Assembly (NCBI RefSeq): GCF_017744555.1
Contig: NZ_JAGIBD010000005.1
Coordinates: forward strand, 1-64,000
Direction: 5' to 3'
Source: Cellulomonas sp.
GTDB taxonomy: Bacteria > Actinomycetota > Actinomycetes > Actinomycetales > Cellulomonadaceae
Length of the DNA: 64,000 nucleotides
The first letter of the stretch is position 1, and each line of letters opens with the position of its first letter. A model generated the notes under the pieces. That model made no database searches. It saw nothing but the letters and a program-made list of their open reading frames with translations, and was not told the DNA's origin. Positions 1-7,413 of this stretch are shown here, piece after piece. The position numbers and the translations under genes are program-made.

Positions 1-1
1 G

Positions 2-418
2 AGACAGGGCCTGACCCGCTCGCTCATGGCGTTCCTCGTCGAGTCGTACACCGAGGACGAGGCGCCCAACACCAAGGGCGGCGTCGACACCCGTGTCGTG
101 CTCAAGCTCGACCCGCGCCTCGCGCCCGTCAAGGCCGCCGTGCTACCGCTGTCCCGCAATGAGAACCTCTCGCCCAAGGCCCGCGACCTGGCCGCCGAGC
201 TCCGGCAGAGCTGGAACGTCGACTTCGACGACGCCGGCGCGATCGGCCGCCGCTACCGCCGCCAGGACGAGATCGGCACGCCGTTCTGCATCACGGTCGA
301 CTTCGACACGCTCGACGACCAGGCCGTGACGATCCGCCACCGCGACGACATGACGCAGGAGCGGGTGTCGCTCGACCAGGTCACCGGCTACCTCGCGCAG
401 CGCCTCGTCGGCGCCTGA
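2..418 (+). CDS. glyS: Glycyl-tRNA synthetase, C-terminal part (5' end outside window)
   Basis: The reading frame is open from the first bases and ends at 418, so this is the last ~138 residues of a gene that starts upstream. The residues match the anticodon-binding end of dimeric class II glycyl-tRNA synthetase: a [14 protein letters not shown] segment, then [17 protein letters not shown], the usual start of the anticodon-binding fold, then a [20 protein letters not shown] stretch and an [11 protein letters not shown] segment near the end. The enzyme charges tRNA-Gly with glycine in the cytoplasm. The catalytic core is not in the window. A strong hairpin follows 17 bases after the stop, so transcription probably ends here. 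Confidence 0.93.
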   Translation, partial: RQGLTRSLMAFLVESYTEDEAPNTKGGVDTRVVLKLDPRLAPVKAAVLPLSRNENLSPKARDLAAELRQSWNVDFDDAGAIGRRYRRQDEIGTPFCITVDFDTLDDQAVTIRHRDDMTQERVSLDQVTGYLAQRLVGA

Positions 419-434
419 GCCGACCGGCACGCGA

Positions 435-464
435 ACGGCCCGGCCCCTCGTGGGGTCGGGCCGT
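435..464 (+). terminator. Intrinsic terminator after glyS
   Basis: Bases 435-447 pair with 452-464 in a 13-bp GC-rich stem with one G-U pair and a TCGT loop. It lies 17 bases after the glyS stop. The following T-tract is poor, as usual in high-GC actinobacteria. Confidence 0.75.
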
Positions 465-489
465 CCGTGCGTTCACGGAGCGGCCCCGT

Positions 490-503
490 ATGACATCCGT
501 CAT
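490..503. promoter_or_regulatory. Palindrome upstream of ABC exporter operon, candidate response-regulator site
   Basis: ATGACATCCGTCAT is a perfect inverted repeat (ATGAC/GTCAT, 4-bp centre) 58 bases before the ABC ATPase start. The operon also encodes a DesK/DesR-like sensor and response regulator. Regulators of that family commonly bind short dyads of this kind, so this is the best candidate for their autoregulatory operator. Binding is inferred. Confidence 0.5.
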
Positions 504-561
504 GCGCACCTGGTGACGACCGGCGGGGGAACGCGCAGGTCACGGCCGCCAGGCTCTAGCC

Positions 562-1527
562 ATGACCTTCACCGAGACGCTCCCGACACCGGCCTCCGCC
601 GGGTCCGGCCCGCTGGCGATCGACCTGCGCGGCCTGCACAAGTCCTTCGGCACCGTGCGTGCCGTCGACGGCATCGACCTGGCCGTGCGGCCGGGCGAGG
701 TCGTGGCCTTCCTCGGCCCCAACGGCGCCGGCAAGACGACGACGATCGACATGCTCCTCGGCCTGGCCCGGCCGGACGCCGGAACGGTGGCCCTGCACGG
801 CATGGACCCGGCCCGCGCGATCGCCGAGGGTCGAGTGTCGGCCGTCATGCAGAGCGGCGGGCTCCTCAAGGACCTCACGGTCCTCGAGACGGTGCAGCTC
901 ACGGCCTCGTTCTTCCGTGCGACGCGTTCGGTGGCCGAGGTCATGGAGCGCGCCGGCATCGCCGACATCGGCTCGCGTCAGGTCGCGAAGTGCTCGGGTG
1001 GCCAGCAGCAACGGCTGCGGTTCGCCCTTGCGCTGCTGCCCGACCCGGACGTGCTGGTGCTCGACGAGCCGACCACGGGCATGGACGTCGAGGGGCGCCG
1101 GGACTTCTGGAACGCCCTGCGCGCCGACGCGGCCCGCGGCCGCACGATCCTGTTCGCGACGCACTACCTCGAGGAGGCGGACGCGTACGCGGACCGCATC
1201 GTCCTCGTGAGCCACGGCCGCGTGGTCGCGGACGGCTCGGCCGCACAGGTGAAGAACCTCGCGTCCGGCCGGCTGGTCTCAGCCCGGTTGGCGGGGCTCG
1301 ACGAGCGCGGCGCCGACGCGCTGCGCGCGCTGCCCGGCGTCCAGTCGGTCGAGCTGCGCGGCGACCGCGTGCTCGTGCGGACCCAGGACTCCGACGGCGT
1401 CGCCCGTCACCTGCTCACGACGACCGCCGCAAGCGACGTCGAGATCACCGCCCGCGGGCTCGAGGACGCGTTCCTCGCCCTGACCGGCGACGCCACCCGC
1501 ACCGACGACACCCTCGGGAGCCTGTGA
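562..1527 (+). CDS. ABC exporter ATP-binding protein (DrrA-like)
   Basis: This 321-residue protein is a single nucleotide-binding domain with a C-terminal extension. Visible motifs are Walker A GPNGAGKT (52-59), a Q-loop near 97, signature CSGGQ (144-148, Cys in place of the usual Leu), Walker B VLVLDEP (164-170) and the switch His201 in THYLEEA. About 100 residues follow the switch, as in ATPases of the drug-resistance (DrrA/CcmA) and bacitracin-type exporter group. It should power the permease encoded next, whose start overlaps this stop by one base. The substrate is unknown; an associated sensor kinase suggests a membrane-active compound or lipid stress. The ATG at 562 is chosen because the nucleotide-binding fold begins about 18 residues in. 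Confidence 0.9.
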   Translation: MTFTETLPTPASAGSGPLAIDLRGLHKSFGTVRAVDGIDLAVRPGEVVAFLGPNGAGKTTTIDMLLGLARPDAGTVALHGMDPARAIAEGRVSAVMQSGGLLKDLTVLETVQLTASFFRATRSVAEVMERAGIADIGSRQVAKCSGGQQQRLRFALALLPDPDVLVLDEPTTGMDVEGRRDFWNALRADAARGRTILFATHYLEEADAYADRIVLVSHGRVVADGSAAQVKNLASGRLVSARLAGLDERGADALRALPGVQSVELRGDRVLVRTQDSDGVARHLLTTTAASDVEITARGLEDAFLALTGDATRTDDTLGSL

Positions 1528-2333
1528 TGAGCACCGTCAGCACCTCGACCCGCACGTCCGCCCCGGCCGTCCCGGACGCCTCGCGCGCGCCGCGCACCGG
1601 GCTGGTGAACCTGCCGTTCCTCGCGATCGAGCTGCGTCGCCTGCTGCGCAACCGCCGCACGCTCATCTTCACGCTCATCATGCCGCCGGCGTTCTTCCTC
1701 ATCTTCGGCACCGCGAAGGAGTACAAGACGACGTCGGTGGGCCACGCGAACGTGACCGCCTGGATCATGGTCTCGATGGCCCTGTACGGCGCGATGCTCG
1801 CGACGACCGGTGGCGGTGCGAGCGTGTCCGTCGAGCGCGCGCAGGGGTGGACCCGGCAGCTGCGGCTCACGCCGCTGCGGCCCGCCACGTACGTCACGAC
1901 GAAGGTCGTCGTCGCGATGGTGCTCGGCCTCATCTCCGCCCTCGTCGTCACGGCTGTCGGCCTCGCGTCCGGTGCCGACGGCGAGGCCGGCCGGATCGCG
2001 CTGTCGGTCGCGCTCGCGTGGGCAGGGTCGGCGGTGTTCGCCGCGTTCGGCCTGTTCATGGGCTACCTGCTGCCGGCCGAGAACGTCATGCAGATCCTCG
2101 GCCCGATCCTCGCGCTCATGGCGTTCGCGGGCGGCCTGTTCGTCCCGCTCGGCGACGGCCTGTTCGCGGACATCGCCAAGGTCGTCCCGACGTACGGGCT
2201 CGCGGAGATCGTGCGGGCGCCGCTCACGGGCGACGGCGTCTCGGTGTGGGCCGTCGTCAACGTCGTCGGCTGGGCCGCGGTGTTCGTCTCCGGTGCGGCC
2301 TGGCGGTTCAAGCGCGACACGGCCCGCGTGTGA
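1527..2333 (+). CDS. ABC-2 type exporter permease
   Basis: This 268-residue membrane protein has about six hydrophobic segments, starting with a TLIFTLIMPPAFFLIFGT helix around residues 50-67. It shows the ABC-2 permease pattern of a long polar N-terminus and a late pair of helices around a short loop (GGLFVPLGDGLF). It forms the transmembrane part of the exporter with the preceding ATPase. The start codon shares one base with the ATPase stop (TGATG), so the two are translationally coupled. The transported compound cannot be read from sequence. Confidence 0.87.
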   Translation: MSTVSTSTRTSAPAVPDASRAPRTGLVNLPFLAIELRRLLRNRRTLIFTLIMPPAFFLIFGTAKEYKTTSVGHANVTAWIMVSMALYGAMLATTGGGASVSVERAQGWTRQLRLTPLRPATYVTTKVVVAMVLGLISALVVTAVGLASGADGEAGRIALSVALAWAGSAVFAAFGLFMGYLLPAENVMQILGPILALMAFAGGLFVPLGDGLFADIAKVVPTYGLAEIVRAPLTGDGVSVWAVVNVVGWAAVFVSGAAWRFKRDTARV

Positions 2334-2476
2334 CGCACGAGCACGACGTCGGGGCGGGTCGTCGCCCGGTTACGGTGGGCGCCGTGAGGCGCGAACCCGG
2401 GACCGGCGGCGGCCGCTCCGGCATGTCCGGCGTCGGCCGCCGGGTCCGTGGCGACTGGGCGGAGGGTGACTCGTCG

Positions 2477-3628
2477 ATGTGGCCGGCGAGGCGTGACGAG
2501 ACGCTGCTCGCACCCGAGTGGGGCCCGCCGGGACGCGCACGCCGGGTCATGCGCGTGGTCGGTCCGATCATGGGCGTCGTCTGGGCGGTGTTCCTGCTGC
2601 AGCCGTGGCAGTCCGCGTGGGCCAGCCCGCCCGGCTGGGAGCGCACCGTCTCGCTGCTCGCCGTCGCCGGGCTCGCGGTGAGCTTCGCGTGGGTCGTGCT
2701 CACGCACGCGGGCCCGCACGGCACGCGTATGGAGACGCGGCGGGCGGCGCTGTTCCTCAGTGGCCAGTGCGTGCTCGTCGCGCTGGCGTGCCTGGCCGCC
2801 GACCAGGACGGGCTCGTCGGGCTGGTGTTCGTGTGTGTCTCCGCCGTCTTCCTGCTGCGCGACCCGCGTGCGCTGCTGCTCGCCATCGTCGCGTCGGTCG
2901 CCGTCGTCGTCGTCCCGCGGCTCGTGGCCGGGTGGGACACGATCGACGACCTCGTCGTCTCCGTGTTCCTCGCGACGTTCGCGGTGTTCGGGTTCACGCA
3001 GCTCGTGCTGCGCAACCGGCAGCTGCAGCTCGCGCGCGACGAGGTCGCCGTGCTGGCCGTCGAGCGTGAGCGCGAGCGGATCGCCCGCGACATGCACGAC
3101 ATCCTCGGCCACTCGCTCACCGTGATCTCGGTGAAGGCCGAGCTCGCCAGCCGCATGTTCGAGGTGGACGCCGACCGCGCCCGCGCCGAGATCCTCGAGG
3201 TCCAGGCGCTGGCCCGGTCGGCGCTCGCGGACGTGCGCGGCATGGTGACCGCGACCCGCGCCGTGACGCTCGCCGGCGAGCTCGCGGGCGCCCGGCAGGC
3301 GTTCGACTCGGCGGCCATCGAGGCGGACGTGCCGGGCACCATCGAGGAGGTCCCGGACCGGCTGCGGGAGCTGTTCGCGTGGGCCATCCGCGAGGGCACG
3401 ACCAACGTGCTGCGGCACTCGGCCGCCTCCCACGTCCGCGTGACGATGACGCCGGACACCCTGACGATCGACGACGACGGCGCCGGCCCCGACGGCGACA
3501 CCCCCGGCAACGGCCTGCACGGGCTCACCGAGCGGGCCCGGCAGGTCGGCGCGCGCGTCGAGATGTCCCGCGGCCCGCTCGGCGGCTACCGCCTGCTCGT
3601 CACCACCGCCCCGGACGGAGCCCGATGA
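2477..3628 (+). CDS. Sensor histidine kinase, DesK/NarL-partner class
   Basis: This 383-residue protein has about five or six membrane helices (roughly residues 25-178) and no obvious extracellular domain. A HisKA_3 dimerisation region follows with the phosphoacceptor His207 in ERIARDMHDILGHS. The ATPase domain has an N-box EGTTNVLRHS (Asn310), a DDDGAGP segment (332-338) and GLHGL (346-350). This build is typical of DesK-like kinases that sense membrane state and pair with LuxR-type regulators. An in-frame GTG exists at 2384, but ATG 2477 is preferred because GGAGGGTGA lies seven bases before it. It overlaps the next gene by four bases (ATGA). Confidence 0.9.
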   Translation: MWPARRDETLLAPEWGPPGRARRVMRVVGPIMGVVWAVFLLQPWQSAWASPPGWERTVSLLAVAGLAVSFAWVVLTHAGPHGTRMETRRAALFLSGQCVLVALACLAADQDGLVGLVFVCVSAVFLLRDPRALLLAIVASVAVVVVPRLVAGWDTIDDLVVSVFLATFAVFGFTQLVLRNRQLQLARDEVAVLAVERERERIARDMHDILGHSLTVISVKAELASRMFEVDADRARAEILEVQALARSALADVRGMVTATRAVTLAGELAGARQAFDSAAIEADVPGTIEEVPDRLRELFAWAIREGTTNVLRHSAASHVRVTMTPDTLTIDDDGAGPDGDTPGNGLHGLTERARQVGARVEMSRGPLGGYRLLVTTAPDGAR

Positions 3629-4248
3629 CCGACCAGCCCATCCGCCTGCTCCTCGCGGACGACCAGGCGCTCGTCCGCGGCGCCCTCGCCGCGCTGCTCG
3701 ACCTCGAGCCCGACCTCACGGTCGTCGCCCAGGTGGGCCGCGGCGACGAGGTGCTGCACGCCGCGCGCGAGCACGAGGCGGACGTCGCGCTGCTCGACGT
3801 GGAGATGCCGGGCCTCGACGGGATCGCCGTCGCCGCCGAGCTCAAGCAGCGGTACCCGGCGTGCCGGTCGCTCATCGTCACGACGTTCGGCCGGCCCGGC
3901 TACCTGCGGCGCGCGCTCGACGCGGGGGCCAGCGGGTTCGTCGTCAAGGACACGCCCGCCGAGCAGCTCGCCGACGCCGTGCGGCGCGTGCACCGGGGGC
4001 TGCGCGTCGTCGACCCCGACCTGGCCGTCGAGTCGCTCGCCGTCGGGACGAGCCCGCTGACCGACCGGGAGCGCGACGTGCTCGTGTGCGCGGCCGCCGG
4101 GGGCACGGTCGCGGACATCGCGCGGGACACGTTCCTGTCCGAGGGGACCGTGCGGAACTACCTGTCGTCCGCGATGGGCAAGACGGGTGGCCGGACGCGT
4201 GCCGAGGCGGTGCGGATCGCGCAGGAGAACGGCTGGCTGCTCGCCTGA
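3625..4248 (+). CDS. LuxR/NarL-family response regulator
   Basis: This 207-residue regulator has a receiver domain with acidic pair Asp12-Asp13, phosphoacceptor Asp58 (LLDVEMPG) and a conserved Lys in FVVKDTP. The C-terminal LuxR helix-turn-helix begins at LTDRERDVL and contains the recognition helix SEGTVRNYLSSAMGK. It is the cognate partner of the upstream kinase, with which it shares an ATGA overlap. It probably controls the ABC exporter operon, whose promoter region holds the palindrome at 490-503. The gene order (ABC ATPase, permease, kinase, regulator) is the usual DesK/DesR-like cassette. Confidence 0.92.
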   Translation: MTDQPIRLLLADDQALVRGALAALLDLEPDLTVVAQVGRGDEVLHAAREHEADVALLDVEMPGLDGIAVAAELKQRYPACRSLIVTTFGRPGYLRRALDAGASGFVVKDTPAEQLADAVRRVHRGLRVVDPDLAVESLAVGTSPLTDRERDVLVCAAAGGTVADIARDTFLSEGTVRNYLSSAMGKTGGRTRAEAVRIAQENGWLLA

Positions 4249-4307
4249 CGAGCGCCTGACGCCCTGCCGCTTCGTCGCCGGGCGACCCCGGATGGGACAC
4301 TGGTCCG

Positions 4308-5510
4308 ATGACCACGACGACTCCGACCGCTGAGGCGCGCCCGGGCGATGCCCCCGCGACCGGCGCCGTGCTGCCGCCGCTGCACATCGGCCCGCTGACG
4401 ATCGACACGCCCGTGGTGCTCGCGCCCATGGCCGGCGTCACGAACGCGGCCTTCCGCCGCCTGTGCCGCGAGTCTGGCGCGGGCCTGTACGTGGCCGAGA
4501 TGGTGACGAGCCGGGCCCTCGTGGAGCGCGGCGAGGAGTCGATGCGGATCATCTCCCACGAGCCCGACGAGCGTCCCCGCTCGGTGCAGGTCTACGGCGT
4601 GGACCCGGTGACCGTCGCGGCGGCCGTCCGGCTCATCGCGAGCGAGGACCGCGCCGACCACGTCGACCTCAACTTCGGCTGCCCCGTCCCCAAGGTGACC
4701 CGTCGCGGCGGGGGAGCGGTGCTGCCCTGGAAGCGAGACCTGTTCCGGTCCATCGTGTCCGCCGCCGTCGATGCCGCCGCACCGTACGGGGTCCCGGTGA
4801 CGGTGAAGATGCGCAAGGGCATCGACGAGGACCACCTCACGTACCTCGAGGCGGGGCTCGTCGCGCAGGAGGTCGGCGTCGCCGCCGTCGCGCTGCACGC
4901 CCGCACCGCGGCCGACTACTACTCCGGCACCGCCGACTGGGAGTCCATCGCGCGGCTCAAGGAGACCGTCACCGACATCCCGGTGCTCGGCAACGGCGAC
5001 ATCTGGTCCGCCGAGGACGCCCTCGAGATGGTCGAGCAGACCGGCTGCGACGGCGTCGTCGTCGGGCGTGGCTGCCAGGGCCGGCCGTGGCTGTTCGCCG
5101 ACCTCGCCGCCGCGTTCGCCGGCTCGTCCGAGCGGGTCCGCCCCGGGCTGGCTCACGTCGCGCGCGTGGTCCGGCGGCACGCCGAGCTCATGGTCGAGCA
5201 CTTCGGCGACGAGTCGAAGGCGCTGCGCGAGATGCGCAAGCACATGGCCTGGTACTTCAAGGGCTACGTGGTCGGCGGCGAGACGCGCGCGTCGCTCGGG
5301 CTCGTCTCGTCGATGGCGGAGCTCGACGACCGGCTCGCCGGGCTCGACCTCGACCAGCCGTACCCGGGCGCGCCCGCCGAGGGCCAGCGCGGACGGGCCG
5401 GCTCGCCGAAGCGGCCGATCCTGCCGTACGGATGGCTCGACTCCCGGGAGCTGTCGGAGGACTTCCGCCGCGAGCTGCACGAGGCCGAGCTGAGCGTCTC
5501 CGGCGGCTGA
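4308..5510 (+). CDS. dusB: tRNA-dihydrouridine synthase
   Basis: This 400-residue FMN enzyme reduces specific uridines in tRNA D-loops to dihydrouridine using NADPH. It has the Dus TIM barrel: a VVLAPMAGVTNAAFRRLCR substrate/FMN segment (37-54), the signature DLNFGCPVPKVTRRGGG with the catalytic Cys125, a TVKMRKGIDEDH strand with FMN-contact residues and an LHARTAADYYSG segment. The C-terminal helical domain follows. The length exceeds a minimal Dus because of a ~25-residue Thr/Pro/Ala-rich N-terminus and a tail. DusB is the best match by motif, but the subfamily is not proven. It stands alone between a two-component cassette and a MerR gene. Confidence 0.92.
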   Translation: MTTTTPTAEARPGDAPATGAVLPPLHIGPLTIDTPVVLAPMAGVTNAAFRRLCRESGAGLYVAEMVTSRALVERGEESMRIISHEPDERPRSVQVYGVDPVTVAAAVRLIASEDRADHVDLNFGCPVPKVTRRGGGAVLPWKRDLFRSIVSAAVDAAAPYGVPVTVKMRKGIDEDHLTYLEAGLVAQEVGVAAVALHARTAADYYSGTADWESIARLKETVTDIPVLGNGDIWSAEDALEMVEQTGCDGVVVGRGCQGRPWLFADLAAAFAGSSERVRPGLAHVARVVRRHAELMVEHFGDESKALREMRKHMAWYFKGYVVGGETRASLGLVSSMAELDDRLAGLDLDQPYPGAPAEGQRGRAGSPKRPILPYGWLDSRELSEDFRRELHEAELSVSGG

Positions 5511-5544
5511 GCGGACCGGGCTGCGCCGGTCGGGCGACCCGTGC

Positions 5545-5575
5545 TTGAGGTTGCCCCGCGGCAACCCCGTAGGTT
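5545..5575 (+). promoter_or_regulatory. MerR-type promoter with 19-bp spacer and operator dyad
   Basis: TTGAGG (5545-5550) and TAGGTT (5570-5575) are separated by 19 bases instead of 17. The spacer region contains the perfect inverted repeat GGTTGCC-CCGC-GGCAACC (5549-5566). An over-long spacer with a central dyad is the hallmark of MerR-regulated promoters. The start codon at 5582 lies six bases beyond the -10, so the transcript is probably leaderless and self-regulated. Confidence 0.8.
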
Positions 5576-5581
5576 CGCCGT

Positions 5582-6421
5582 GTGGACGAGCTCCTGACGG
5601 TCGGGCAGGTGGCGCGGCTCTGCGGTCTGACGACCAAGGCGCTGCGGCACTACGACCGCATCGGGCTGCTCGTCCCCGCCCAGGTCGACCCGGTCAACGG
5701 GTACCGGCTGTACGCGCCCGACCAGGTCGCGCTCGCGCGGCTCGTCGGCGTGCTGCGGTCGGTCGACGTGCCGCTCGACGACGTCCGGACCGCCATCGCG
5801 GCGCCGCACGACGAGGACGCGCTGCGGGCGCTGCTCGTCGCGCACCGGCGGCGCATGCGCGCGCGGCTCGACCGGGTGCGGGGCGACGTCCACCGGCTCG
5901 ACCACCTCATCGACGACGGCACGGGAGCGCTCATGACCAGCACGGACACCGCACGGACGACCGCGACGCCGGACGACGAGCGGCGCCTCGCCGTCGACCT
6001 GTTCAACGGCGTGTGGCGCCTCCTGGAGAAGGAGGGGCGCTCGGTCGAGGACGACGACCGCATGGTCCACATGGCGCACGCGTCGCGGTACCACTGGGGG
6101 CAGGTCGGCAAGCCGGAGAACCTCAGCCGCGGCGAGTGGCAGTGCGCGCGCGTGTACGCGGTGCTCGACCGGGCCGAGCCCGCGCTGCACCACGCTCGAC
6201 GCGGGCTGGAGATCTGCCGGGAGCACCGGATCGGCGACTGGGACCTCGCGTACGCGTACGAGTCGCTCGCGCGGGCGAGCGCGGTCGCGGGGGACGCCGC
6301 GGCGGCGCGGCAGTGGACCGAGCAGGCGCTCGCGGCCGCCGACGACATCGCGGAGGACGACGACCGTGAGCTGCTGCTCACCGACCTTGAGACGATCCCG
6401 GGGCAGCCGCGCTTCTGGTGA
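5582..6421 (+). CDS. MerR-family transcriptional regulator with helical C-terminal domain
   Basis: Residues 1-70 of this 279-residue protein form the winged MerR helix-turn-helix (TVGQVARLCGLTTKALRHYDRIGLL, then a YRLYAPDQVALARLVGVLRSVDVPL wing and helix). A dimerisation helix runs to about residue 115. Residues 130-279 form a separate alpha-helical domain with TPR-like pairs (ARVYAVLDRAEPALHHARRGLEICREH, then YAYESLARASAVAGDAAAAR) that replaces the usual metal or drug domain. The ligand is unknown. The GTG start at 5582 is supported by the leaderless MerR-type promoter just upstream, which implies autoregulation. No other gene follows on this strand, so further targets are not evident. Confidence 0.88.
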   Translation: MDELLTVGQVARLCGLTTKALRHYDRIGLLVPAQVDPVNGYRLYAPDQVALARLVGVLRSVDVPLDDVRTAIAAPHDEDALRALLVAHRRRMRARLDRVRGDVHRLDHLIDDGTGALMTSTDTARTTATPDDERRLAVDLFNGVWRLLEKEGRSVEDDDRMVHMAHASRYHWGQVGKPENLSRGEWQCARVYAVLDRAEPALHHARRGLEICREHRIGDWDLAYAYESLARASAVAGDAAAARQWTEQALAAADDIAEDDDRELLLTDLETIPGQPRFW

Positions 6422-6434
6422 CGGTCACCGCGGC

Positions 6435-7331
6435 TCAGACCCGGCGGACCTCGACGCGGGCGGCCAGGACATCCGCCGCCGCGGTCGTCGCCGAAGGCGC
6501 TCCCAGGCGCGGGTCCGAGACAGCGAGCGCCCCGCACGCCGACGCGCGGGCGAGGGCCGCCGCGGTGGGCAGTCCGTCGAGGACGCCGGAGAGCAGCCCG
6601 GCGAGGAACGCGTCCCCGGCGCCGTTGGTGTCGACGACCTCGTCGACCGGGGCCACGGGGACCTCCCACCACCCGCCGGCGTCGCGGGCGATCGCCCCGG
6701 CGGCGCCGCGCGTGCACACGACGAGGGTCGCGCCGGCGGCCACGCGCGCGTCGAGGTAGGCCCGGGGGTCGGCGAGCCGGACGTGGCTGACGAGCAGCAC
6801 GTCGGCGGCGTCGGCGAACTCGCGAGCGTAGGTCGCGTCGCCGTCGTCGTCGTGCACGTCGCACCACACGGGCACGCCCGCAGCCCGCGACCGTGCGAGC
6901 AGGGGCCGACTGTGGTCGGCGAGGTCGAGGACGGCGGCATCGATCCCGGCGAGGAGCTCTGGCGAGGCGTCCGCGACTGCCGAGGGGAGCTCGAGGTAGA
7001 CGGACACGCGGCCGCCGTCGTCGGCCATGAGGTTGACGTGCCGCTCGGTGCGTCCGTCGCGGGCGGGCTCACCGCGCACGTCGATCCGGGGGTGGGTCAG
7101 GGCCGCGCGGACGAGTCCGGCCTCGCGGTCGTCGCCCAGGAGGGTCCGCAGCGTGACGTCGACGCCGAGCGCGGCGAGCGTCACGGCCTTGCCGGCGGAC
7201 GTGCCGCCGAGCCCGTCGGTGTGGCCGCTCGCGAACAGCGTGTGGCTGCGGGGCTCGGGCAGGGCGGGCAGCTGGACCAGCGTGTTCCAGGCGGCGGGAC
7301 CGTTGACGACGACGCGTGGCATGCGCGCCAC
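6435..7331 (-). CDS. PfkB-family carbohydrate kinase
   Basis: This 298-residue ribokinase-like protein phosphorylates a sugar or nucleoside using ATP. The N-terminal diglycine region reads DGLGGTSAGKAVTLAALG, and the C-terminal PfkB signature DTNGAGDAFLAGL carries the anion hole and catalytic base Asp240. The substrate cannot be assigned; the enzyme is divergent from the alpha-amylase gene and shares its 82-bp upstream region, so a role in sugar use is plausible. Start is ambiguous between ATG 7331 and ATG 7322 (MPRVVVNG). The second places the first beta strand at the usual distance, and neither has a clear ribosome-binding site. It converges on the MerR gene with a 13-base gap. Confidence 0.85.
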   Translation of the reverse strand: MARMPRVVVNGPAAWNTLVQLPALPEPRSHTLFASGHTDGLGGTSAGKAVTLAALGVDVTLRTLLGDDREAGLVRAALTHPRIDVRGEPARDGRTERHVNLMADDGGRVSVYLELPSAVADASPELLAGIDAAVLDLADHSRPLLARSRAAGVPVWCDVHDDDGDATYAREFADAADVLLVSHVRLADPRAYLDARVAAGATLVVCTRGAAGAIARDAGGWWEVPVAPVDEVVDTNGAGDAFLAGLLSGVLDGLPTAAALARASACGALAVSDPRLGAPSATTAAADVLAARVEVRRV

Positions 7332-7365
7332 CGTACGGCCGTGGTGGCGCTAGTGTCAGGCAGTT

Positions 7366-7392
7366 CCTGAAAGTTGCTGCAATCGATTGCAG
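7366..7392. promoter_or_regulatory. Operator-like element upstream of alpha-amylase
   Basis: CTGCAATCGATTGCAG (7377-7392) is a perfect 16-bp palindrome of the LacI-operator type, 22 bases before the amylase start. It is preceded by CCTGAAAGTT (7366-7375), which recurs exactly upstream of malE at 16682-16691. The LacI-family regulator at 15536-16600 is the likely protein; repression relieved by a maltodextrin signal is inferred. Confidence 0.72.
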
Positions 7393-7413
7393 CACCACGC
7401 CCGATTGGTGACG

